Source of the DNA: Gp6-AA40 sp036802945
GTDB lineage: Bacteria > Acidobacteriota > Vicinamibacteria > Vicinamibacterales > UBA2999
Assembly: GCA_036802945.1 (NCBI GenBank)
Contig: DAIRVG010000009.1
Location: forward strand, 1 to 64,000
DNA: 64,000 nt
Direction of reading: 5' to 3'
Positions 57,284 to 64,000 of this stretch are shown here, piece after piece. How positions within the stretch are numbered: position 1 is the first letter of the stretch; the number at the start of each line of letters is the position of its first letter. The translations under genes were made by a program, and so were the position numbers. A model generated the notes under the pieces. That model was not told the DNA's origin and made no database searches. It saw only the letters and a program-made list of their open reading frames with translations.

Positions 57284-57592
57284 CTAGCCTTCTACGGTCG
57301 GCTCCTTCGCCTCGTCAGCTCCGATGCGGAGCGAGCGCAGGAATCGCTTGTCGTTCGCAGTCAGTTCGAAAGCCCGGCGCGCCGGCAGCAGGCGGGCGGG
57401 AGTGGTGATTTTCGTTACCGCCGCTCCATTGTTGCGGTTCACAAAACCAACGACCGCTTCGAGCGTCACTCGCATATCGAAGCCGGCTTCGCGCGCCTTC
57501 GCGCGACACGCTTCCACTTGCTGGTTTTCGGCTACGGCAGCGGCGATCGCGTCGGCCAGCTCTTTTGCGAACCGGTTTACGACGTCATCCAT
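57284..57592 (-). CDS. small conserved-looking hypothetical protein
   Basis: 102 residues from ATG 57592, which follows a very strong GAGGAGGAAG ribosome-binding site. One helical N-terminus (MDDVVNRFAKELADAIAAAVAENQQ) leads to an Arg/Lys-rich region ending in ERRxFELTANDKRFL-like RRAFELTANDKRFLRSLRI. I recognise no family; the length and charge suggest a small DNA- or RNA-associated protein. Its promoter is nearly perfect (57737-57765) with a leader of about 138 bases, which implies strong or regulated expression. Confidence 0.6.
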   Translation of the reverse strand: MDDVVNRFAKELADAIAAAVAENQQVEACRAKAREAGFDMRVTLEAVVGFVNRNNGAAVTKITTPARLLPARRAFELTANDKRFLRSLRIGADEAKEPTVEG

Positions 57593-57605
57593 ACCTGCTT
57601 CCTCC

Positions 57606-57701
57606 TCACACCGCCGCCGGGCCGGGATCCGGGGCGTCTCCCGATCCGAACCTGCACATACCGGGGAGGTCTGGCAGGGATCGAGCGCCAAAGATGTTCA
57701 T
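57606..57701 (-). CDS. possible short leader peptide upstream of the small gene
   Basis: A 31-codon frame starts at ATG 57701 and stops at TGA 57606-57608, touching the ribosome-binding site of the small gene. The encoded peptide (MNIFGARSLPDLPG...) has no similarity that I can recognise. It lacks a strong ribosome-binding site of its own. It may be a regulatory uORF; it may also be chance. Confidence 0.2.
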   Translation of the reverse strand: MNIFGARSLPDLPGMCRFGSGDAPDPGPAAV

Positions 57702-57736
57702 CTGTATGGGGTTAGCCTTCGTGAAGACTACGTTTC

Positions 57737-57765
57737 ATTGTAGAGACAGTGCTGATGAGTGTCAA
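57737..57765 (-). promoter_or_regulatory. near-consensus sigma70 promoter for the small gene
   Basis: On the minus strand TTGACA (57760-57765), a 17-base spacer and TACAAT (57737-57742). Transcription would begin near 57730, leaving a leader of about 138 bases before ATG 57592. The region 57593-57886 holds this promoter, the possible uORF and, on the plus strand, a TAGAAT (57867-57872) that could serve the mutase gene. Confidence 0.75.
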
Positions 57766-57886
57766 CGAACTGGCAGTTTTCGGCCTGTTTTCGCGTAGCT
57801 GAACAGATGACCCGCCTGCTCCAGCCACATTGCGGCCGTTAACCGCTGGTACACAAGGGGTTGGAGTAGAATCGCGTGGCACCCCC

Positions 57887-59470
57887 ATGACGAGCGGTCC
57901 GACGAGCCGTTTCTACCGCACCCCCGACGATCTGTCAGATATCGACCCCGAAACGGATATCGGCTATCCGGGCGTCTTTCCCTACACCCGGGGTATTCAG
58001 CCGTCCATGTACCGGGGCCGTCCCTGGACGATGAGGCAGTACGCGGGGTTTGCCGATGCCGCGGAATCGAACCGCCGCTATCGGTATTTGCTGTCGCAGG
58101 GCGTCAGCGGGCTGAGCGTTGCGTTCGATCTACCGACACAGATCGGCTACGACTCGGACCATCCGCTGGCCGCAGGTGAGGTCGGACGCGTCGGCGTCGC
58201 GATTGACTCGATCGAAGACATGTCGGCGCTCTTCGACGGCATTCCGCTCGATCGCGTGTCAACGTCGATGACGATCAACGCGACGGCCATTATCCTGCTC
58301 GCTTTGTACGTTGCCGTCGCAAAGCGGCAGGGGGTCGCGCCCGCCGCGCTCTCGGGGACCGTGCAGAACGACATCCTGAAGGAGTATGTCGCGCGCGGCA
58401 CCTACATCTACCCTCCCCGCCCGTCGCTTCGCATCGTGACCGACATCCTGGCATTCTGCGAGCGCAACATGCCGCAGTGGAACACGATCTCGATCAGCGG
58501 GTATCACATCCGCGAAGCAGGCTCCACGGCCGTTCAGGAAGTCGCGTTCACGCTCGCACACGCGAGCGCGTACGTCCAGGCCGCGATCGATGCCGGCCTC
58601 GACGTCAACAACTTTGGTCAGCGGCTGTCCTTCTTCTTCAACGCTCACAACGATTTCATCGAGGAGGTTGCCAAGTTCCGCGCCGCTCGTCGTCTGTGGG
58701 CGCGCCGCATGGCGCAGCGGTTCGGTGCCACTCATCCGCGCGCGCAGCAACTGCGCTTCCACACCCAGACGGCGGGAAGCACGCTGACCGCGCAGCAGCC
58801 GGATAACAACATCGTCCGCGTCGCGCTGCAGGCGCTGGCGGCGGTGCTCGGGGGAACGCAGTCGCTTCATTGCAACGGCAAGGACGAGGCGCTCGCGCTA
58901 CCAACCGAAGAGAGCGCGACGATTGCCCTGCGAACGCAGCAGATCATCCTGCATGAGAGCGGTGTCGCGAACACGGTCGACCCGGTGGCCGGCTCCTATG
59001 CGATCGAGGAGATGACGACGCGGATCGAACGCGCGGCCTCGGAACTCCTTGACCGGATCGATCAGATCGGCGGAACACTCGCGGCGATCGAATCTGGCTA
59101 TATCCAGCAACAGATCCAGGATGCAGCCTATCGCGCACAACAGGCGGTCGACGCGGGTGATGCCGTCGTCGTCGGAGTGAACAGGTTTACGAGTGGCGAG
59201 GCTTCGGGCGGGCAGGTGCGGCCGAACGCCGACCTCTTCCACATAGACCCGGAAGTCGAACGCCGCCAGGTCGAACGCGTGCGGGCGATGCGCGCTGGAC
59301 GCAGCGAGCGCGAATGGCGCTCAGCGTTGGACGCGGTCGAATCGGCGGCGCGCGGGACGGCGAACCTCGTGCAGCCAATCATCGACGCCGTCGAGAAACG
59401 CGCGACCCTCGGCGAGATCGCTGACGCCATGCGCCGGGTGTTCGGCGAGCACCAGGACGTCCCGCCGTGA
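57887..59470 (+). CDS. methylmalonyl-CoA mutase, catalytic (TIM-barrel) subunit
   Basis: 527 residues from ATG 57887; a 19-residue upstream extension is not supported. The CoA/substrate barrel carries RGRPWTMRQYAGFADAAESN with the active-site Tyr, ISISGYHIREAGSTA with His, and SHTQTAGSTLTAQQPDNN-like HTQTAGSTLTAQQPDN. The C-terminal cobalamin-binding domain (DxHxxG) is absent, so it works with a separate B12 subunit not in this window, as in split methylmalonyl- or isobutyryl-CoA mutases. The next gene's GTG overlaps its stop. Confidence 0.93.
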   Translation: MTSGPTSRFYRTPDDLSDIDPETDIGYPGVFPYTRGIQPSMYRGRPWTMRQYAGFADAAESNRRYRYLLSQGVSGLSVAFDLPTQIGYDSDHPLAAGEVGRVGVAIDSIEDMSALFDGIPLDRVSTSMTINATAIILLALYVAVAKRQGVAPAALSGTVQNDILKEYVARGTYIYPPRPSLRIVTDILAFCERNMPQWNTISISGYHIREAGSTAVQEVAFTLAHASAYVQAAIDAGLDVNNFGQRLSFFFNAHNDFIEEVAKFRAARRLWARRMAQRFGATHPRAQQLRFHTQTAGSTLTAQQPDNNIVRVALQALAAVLGGTQSLHCNGKDEALALPTEESATIALRTQQIILHESGVANTVDPVAGSYAIEEMTTRIERAASELLDRIDQIGGTLAAIESGYIQQQIQDAAYRAQQAVDAGDAVVVGVNRFTSGEASGGQVRPNADLFHIDPEVERRQVERVRAMRAGRSEREWRSALDAVESAARGTANLVQPIIDAVEKRATLGEIADAMRRVFGEHQDVPP

Positions 59471-60261
59471 GCGCACGCAACCCGTTGCTTGACGTTCAGC
59501 ACCTGACGGTGACCTTTGGCGGCTCATCCGCGACACCCGCGGTCGACGATGTGAGTTTCCAGATCATGCCGGGTGAAACACTCGGACTCGTCGGCGAATC
59601 GGGCAGCGGAAAGTCGGTCACGGCATTTTCCATCCTGCGCCTCCTTCAGCCCCCGGGCCGAATCACAGGCGGCAGCGTGATGTTCGACGGACGCGATCTG
59701 CTTTCCCTTCCGGAACGGGAGATGCGCGAAGTACGGGGCGCCAGAATCGCGCTGATCTTTCAAGAACCGATGACGGCGCTCAACCCAGTGATGCGCGTGG
59801 GCGATCAAATCGCTGAAGCGCTGACCGTCCATGGGAGGGGGACACACGCCGAGGCACGTACCCGCGCCACGGAATTGCTCGACGCGGTGCGCATTCCAGA
59901 CGCTGCGCTCCGCGCCCGCGACTACCCACATCAGCTCTCAGGGGGTATGCGCCAGCGCGTCATGATCGCGATTGCGCTCGCCTGCGAACCGCCGCTGATC
60001 ATCGCGGACGAGCCCACGACCGCGCTCGACGTGACAATCCAGGCGCAGGTACTGGAGCTCATGCGGGAGTTGAAGGCTCGCTACAACCTTGCGTTGCTGC
60101 TGATCACCCACGACTTCGGCGTCATCGCCGAGATGGCCGATCGCGTAGCGGTGATGTTCAAAGGCAAGCTCGTCGAGCAGGGTCCCGTGCGCGAAATCCT
60201 GCGTCACCCTGCGCACGAATACACACGCAACCTGCTGGCGGCCGTCCCCGGGGCCCGCTGA
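59467..60261 (+). CDS. dipeptide/oligopeptide ABC transporter ATP-binding protein (DppD/OppD type)
   Basis: 264 residues, GTG start overlapping the mutase stop. Walker A GESGSGKSV, signature LSGGMRQRVMIAI, Walker B LIIADEPTTALD and H-loop ITHDFGV. The C-terminus has the EYTRNLLAAVPG segment of the oligopeptide branch. It pairs with the next ATPase, whose start overlaps its stop (TGATG). The permeases and binding protein are not in this window. Confidence 0.93.
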   Translation: MSARNPLLDVQHLTVTFGGSSATPAVDDVSFQIMPGETLGLVGESGSGKSVTAFSILRLLQPPGRITGGSVMFDGRDLLSLPEREMREVRGARIALIFQEPMTALNPVMRVGDQIAEALTVHGRGTHAEARTRATELLDAVRIPDAALRARDYPHQLSGGMRQRVMIAIALACEPPLIIADEPTTALDVTIQAQVLELMRELKARYNLALLLITHDFGVIAEMADRVAVMFKGKLVEQGPVREILRHPAHEYTRNLLAAVPGAR

Positions 60262-61163
60262 TGCCCTTCGACTGCGCTCAGGGTAAACCGCTCCTCGAGG
60301 TCCGTCACCTCGTCAAGCATTTCGTGCGGAAGCAGGGCCTGCTGCGTCCTCCGTCTGTCGTGAAAGCCGTGGACGATGTGACCTTCGCGATCGAGGAAGG
60401 CGAGATGTTCGGGCTCGTGGGCGAATCGGGAAGCGGCAAGAGCACGACCGGTCGTTGCATCCTGCGACTCATCGAGCCGACGTCCGGAGAGGTCCTGTTT
60501 CGCGGCGAGAACGTCGTCGGATTCTCGCGACAGCGCATGCGGATGGCACGCCGCGACATGCAAATCGTTTTCCAGGATCCGTATTCCTCGCTCAACCCGC
60601 GCATGCGGGTCGGCGACATCGTCGAGGAGCCGTTGGTCATTCACAAGCTCGGCTCAAAGACCGAACGGCGTGCTCGCGTCGCGGAGCTGTTTCAGCTTGT
60701 CGGCCTTGAGCCGGAACACATCGCGCGGTATCCCCACGAGTTCAGCGGCGGACAGCGGCAGCGTATCGGAATTGCCCGCGCTCTCGCGCTGAATCCGGCG
60801 CTCATCATCGCGGATGAAGCCGTCTCCGCGCTCGACGTGTCGATTCAGGCGCAGGTGGTCCGGCTGTTGATGGAGCTGAAGGACCGGCTGAAGCTGACGT
60901 ATCTCTTCATCGCGCACGATCTGCGGCTCGTTGAGCATATCTGCAGCCGCGTGGCGGTGATGTACATGGGGAAGATCGTCGAACTGGGTGAGACGAAAGC
61001 GCTCTTCTCGAATCCCACCCATCCGTACACGAAGGCGCTCCTCAGTGCGATTCCGGTGCTCGATCCGGATGCGCCGCGACAGCGGATCGAGCTCAATCCC
61101 GAGTCGTTCGAGCGGAACGCGCCATTGAAGGAAATCGGCGCACGGCACTGGGCTGCGGTCTAA
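60261..61163 (+). CDS. dipeptide/oligopeptide ABC transporter ATP-binding protein (DppF/OppF type)
   Basis: 300 residues. Walker A GESGSGKST, signature FSGGQRQRIGIAR, Walker B LIIADEAVSALD, H-loop FIAHDLRLVEH, and a C-terminal extension with TKALLSAIPVLDPD typical of OppF. The first eight residues (MPFDCAQG) are encoded by a 20-base dispersed repeat, and no other start exists before the conserved PLLEVRHL. Sister of the preceding gene. Confidence 0.94.
   Translation: MPFDCAQGKPLLEVRHLVKHFVRKQGLLRPPSVVKAVDDVTFAIEEGEMFGLVGESGSGKSTTGRCILRLIEPTSGEVLFRGENVVGFSRQRMRMARRDMQIVFQDPYSSLNPRMRVGDIVEEPLVIHKLGSKTERRARVAELFQLVGLEPEHIARYPHEFSGGQRQRIGIARALALNPALIIADEAVSALDVSIQAQVVRLLMELKDRLKLTYLFIAHDLRLVEHICSRVAVMYMGKIVELGETKALFSNPTHPYTKALLSAIPVLDPDAPRQRIELNPESFERNAPLKEIGARHWAAV
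60264..60283. repeat. 20-base CCCTTCGAC...CAGGG dispersed-type repeat at the dppF start
   Basis: CCCTTCGACTGCGCTCAGGG lies at the very start of the DppF-type gene, beginning at its second codon. From memory this motif recurs as an intergenic repeat in many bacterial genomes. It is only in one copy in this window, so its repeat nature cannot be shown from this sequence alone. Confidence 0.5.
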
Positions 61164-61199
61164 GTCCCAAATCCCAAAACCCAAATCCCAAAACCCAAG

Positions 61200-61916
<717 letters not shown>

Positions 61917-61976
61917 GCGCGTCGGTCTCCAGTCCTACACTCTACGACCGGGAACCGCGGATGGTTTCACGGGCCG

Positions 61977-63944
61977 CTAATGCTCGTCCTGGTACTGTTC
62001 CTTCAGCTTCGCGACCACGTTCGGATCGGCCAGCGTCGTCGTGTCGCCCAGCGTCTTTCCCTCGGCAATGTCACGAAGCAGCCGGCGCATGATCTTGCCC
62101 GACCGGGTCTTCGGCAGGTCCGCGGTGAAAATGATGTCGTCGGGTTTTGCGATCGCGCCTATCTTCCTGGCAACGTGATCCTTCAACTCGATCATCAGTG
62201 CCTCGCTCGGCTGCACGCCTTCCTTCACGGTCACGAACGCGGCAACCGCCTGACCCTTGATCTCGTGGGTTCGGCCCACGACGGCGGCTTCGGCGACCTT
62301 CGGGTGATCGACGAGCGCGCTTTCGACCTCCATCGTGCCGATGCGATGACCGGCAACGTTCAGCACGTCGTCAACGCGGCCAAGCAGCCAGAAGAAGCCG
62401 TCCTGATCGAGCTTGGCGCCGTCACCCGCGAAGTAGATGTCGGATGTGAATTTGCTCCAGTACATCGACACGTACCGCTCGGGGTCGCCGTAAATGCCGC
62501 GGAGCATTGACGGCCATGGCCGCGTCAGCGTCAGCAGGCCTCCTCCGGTCGGAATCGTCTCGCCTTGATCGTTCTTGATCTCCGCCTTGACGCCGGGGAA
62601 GACCCGCGTCGCGGAGCCGGGCTTGGTCGTCGTCAACCCTGGCAACGGCGTGATCATGATCGCGCCGGTTTCGGTCTGCCACCATGTGTCGACGACCGGA
62701 CATTTCTCACCCCCGATGTAACGGTGATACCAGACCCACGCTTCGGGGTTGATCGGCTCGCCGACGGATCCCAGGAGCCGCAGACTCGACAGGTCACGCT
62801 TCTTCGGCCACTCCGGTCCCCACTTCATGAACGCCCGGATCGCCGTCGGAGCCGTGTAGAAGATCGTGACGCCGTATCGCTCGATGATTTCCCAGAAGCG
62901 ATCCTTCTTCGGCCAGTCGGGAGCTCCTTCGTACATCACCACGGTCGCGCCGTTCGCGAGCGGACCATAGACAACGTAGCTGTGGCCGGTGACCCAACCA
63001 ATATCCGCCGTGCACCAGTAGACGTCGTCGTCCTTCATGTCGAAAACCCACTTCGTTGTGGCGTAGGTTCCCGTCAGGTAGCCGCCCGTGGTGTGCATGA
63101 TGCCCTTGGGCTTCCCCGTCGTGCCGGACGTATAAAGGATGTACAGCAAGTCCTCCGAGTCCATCTTTTCCGGCTCGCAGGTGTTCGGCGCATCCTGCAT
63201 CAGGCGGTGGTACCAGTGATCGCGCCCTTCCTGGATGTGCACGGGCGCGTTCGATTGCCCCTGGAGCCTCTGAACGACGACCACGTTCTTGATCGAGGGC
63301 GTGCCTGTCAGCGCCTCGTCGGCCATCTGCTTGAGCGGCACGATCGAGCCTCGGCGCCAGCCGCCGTCGGAGGTGATGAGCAGATTGCATTGCGCGTCGT
63401 TGATGCGGTCGCGGAGCGATTCCGAGCTGAACCCGCCGAACACGACGGAGTGCGCCGCGCCGAGACGCGCGCACGCCAGCATCGCGATCGCCAGCTCGGG
63501 AATGAGCGGGAGGTAGATCGCGACGCGATCTCCGCGTTTGACGCCGAGTGACTTCAGCACGTTTGCGAACTGGCTGACCTGGCGATACAGGTCAAAGTAC
63601 GTCAGCGTGCGGCGGTCGCCAGGCTCGCCTTCCCAGATCAGCGCCGCCTTGTTACGGCGCGGTCCTCGGATGTGACGATCGACGCAGTTGACGCTCGCGT
63701 TGATGGTGCCGCCGACGAACCACTTCGCATGCGGCGGTTTCCATTCGAGCACCTTCGTCCAGGGCGTCGACCATTCGAGCTCGGACGCAAAGGCAGCCCA
63801 GAAACCTTCGGGATCCTTGTCGGCGCGCGCGTAGACGCCTTCGTCGTTGATGTTGGCCTGCGCGCGGAATTCTTTCGATGGTGGAAATGTCCGGTCTTCC
63901 TGAAGGAGATCGGCGATATCTGTCGGTGGTTTCTTTTCTGCCAT
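61977..63944 (-). CDS. acs: acetyl-CoA synthetase
   Basis: 655 residues, the standard length. It activates acetate to acetyl-CoA via acetyl-AMP. Motifs: ATP loop YTSGTTGKPKGIMH, VDTWWQTETGAIM, YFAGDGAKLDQDGFFWLLGRVDD, and the conserved acetylatable Lys in KTRSGKIMRRLLRD. The N-terminus EFRAQANINDEGVYARA is typical of Acs. ATG 63944 lacks a strong ribosome-binding site. It could supply acetyl-CoA beside the mutase; no promoter is clear in the remaining 56 bases to the right edge. Confidence 0.97.
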   Translation of the reverse strand: MAEKKPPTDIADLLQEDRTFPPSKEFRAQANINDEGVYARADKDPEGFWAAFASELEWSTPWTKVLEWKPPHAKWFVGGTINASVNCVDRHIRGPRRNKAALIWEGEPGDRRTLTYFDLYRQVSQFANVLKSLGVKRGDRVAIYLPLIPELAIAMLACARLGAAHSVVFGGFSSESLRDRINDAQCNLLITSDGGWRRGSIVPLKQMADEALTGTPSIKNVVVVQRLQGQSNAPVHIQEGRDHWYHRLMQDAPNTCEPEKMDSEDLLYILYTSGTTGKPKGIMHTTGGYLTGTYATTKWVFDMKDDDVYWCTADIGWVTGHSYVVYGPLANGATVVMYEGAPDWPKKDRFWEIIERYGVTIFYTAPTAIRAFMKWGPEWPKKRDLSSLRLLGSVGEPINPEAWVWYHRYIGGEKCPVVDTWWQTETGAIMITPLPGLTTTKPGSATRVFPGVKAEIKNDQGETIPTGGGLLTLTRPWPSMLRGIYGDPERYVSMYWSKFTSDIYFAGDGAKLDQDGFFWLLGRVDDVLNVAGHRIGTMEVESALVDHPKVAEAAVVGRTHEIKGQAVAAFVTVKEGVQPSEALMIELKDHVARKIGAIAKPDDIIFTADLPKTRSGKIMRRLLRDIAEGKTLGDTTTLADPNVVAKLKEQYQDEH

Positions 63945-64000
63945 GGTCTATGCGGACCCCGATGAATATTTGAGCGGGTAAGGATACACCAGCGCCCTCA

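Overview
The window is GC-rich, densely coded bacterial DNA. Several things fit an Acidobacteriota chromosome, perhaps the Vicinamibacteria: the 5' end of a 16S rRNA gene, a small-type PurL with separate PurS and PurQ, an acidobacterial style of carboxypeptidase-regulatory outer-membrane barrel, a MoxR/VWA locus and an ebo cluster. That placement is an inference from gene content, not a phylogeny.

Layout. (1) 1-901: 5' end of a 16S rRNA gene on the minus strand, with a boxA-bearing leader and two tandem sigma70-type promoters. (2) 902-13793: eleven plus-strand genes that overlap or nearly touch: YdjY-domain protein, membrane protein, secreted prenyltransferase-repeat protein, membrane-anchored protein, a degenerate ABC pair, a DUF4175-like membrane protein, MoxR ATPase, DUF58 protein, a 1409-residue protein with three VWA domains, and a VTT/DedA membrane protein. 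(3) 13708-18819 minus: methyltransferase, membrane protein, histidine kinase and an NtrC-like regulator without a GAFTGA loop. (4) 18919-23798: an ebo cluster split into two convergent halves (eboA-eboB-eboF against eboE-eboC), with no eboD; tyrS lies just upstream of eboE. (5) 25104-38888: metallophosphoesterase, then most of purine biosynthesis (purN, purM, purF, purL, purQ, purS, purB) behind an M16 peptidase on the minus strand, then rlmN, mtaB and purD. (6) 38988-45942: rpsU with a structured leader, a zinc-ribbon protein, a STAS protein, then a UbiA-type prenyltransferase, a DUF362 protein, an Arg-rich protein and two GT4 glycosyltransferases. (7) 45943-53513 minus: secreted protein, plugless outer-membrane barrel, a PDZ-containing histidine kinase and an intact NtrC-type regulator. 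(8) 53817-57197: glgC, eno, gpmA. (9) 57284-63944: small conserved protein, methylmalonyl-CoA mutase subunit, DppD/DppF ATPases, LolD/MacB-type ATPase and acetyl-CoA synthetase.

How the genes work together. Adjacent genes very often share ATGA or GTGA stop/start overlaps, so most blocks look like translationally coupled operons. The purine block covers most steps from PRPP to AICAR and adenylosuccinate cleavage. The MoxR/VWA block looks like an envelope-associated chaperone system. The ebo block is the widely conserved cluster tied to moving a metabolite precursor across the cytoplasmic membrane.

The points most worth a second look are the triple-VWA megaprotein operon, the split ebo cluster without eboD, the structured rpsU leader, and three places where short dispersed repeats have become part of protein termini (PurD, DppF and the LolD-like ATPase).
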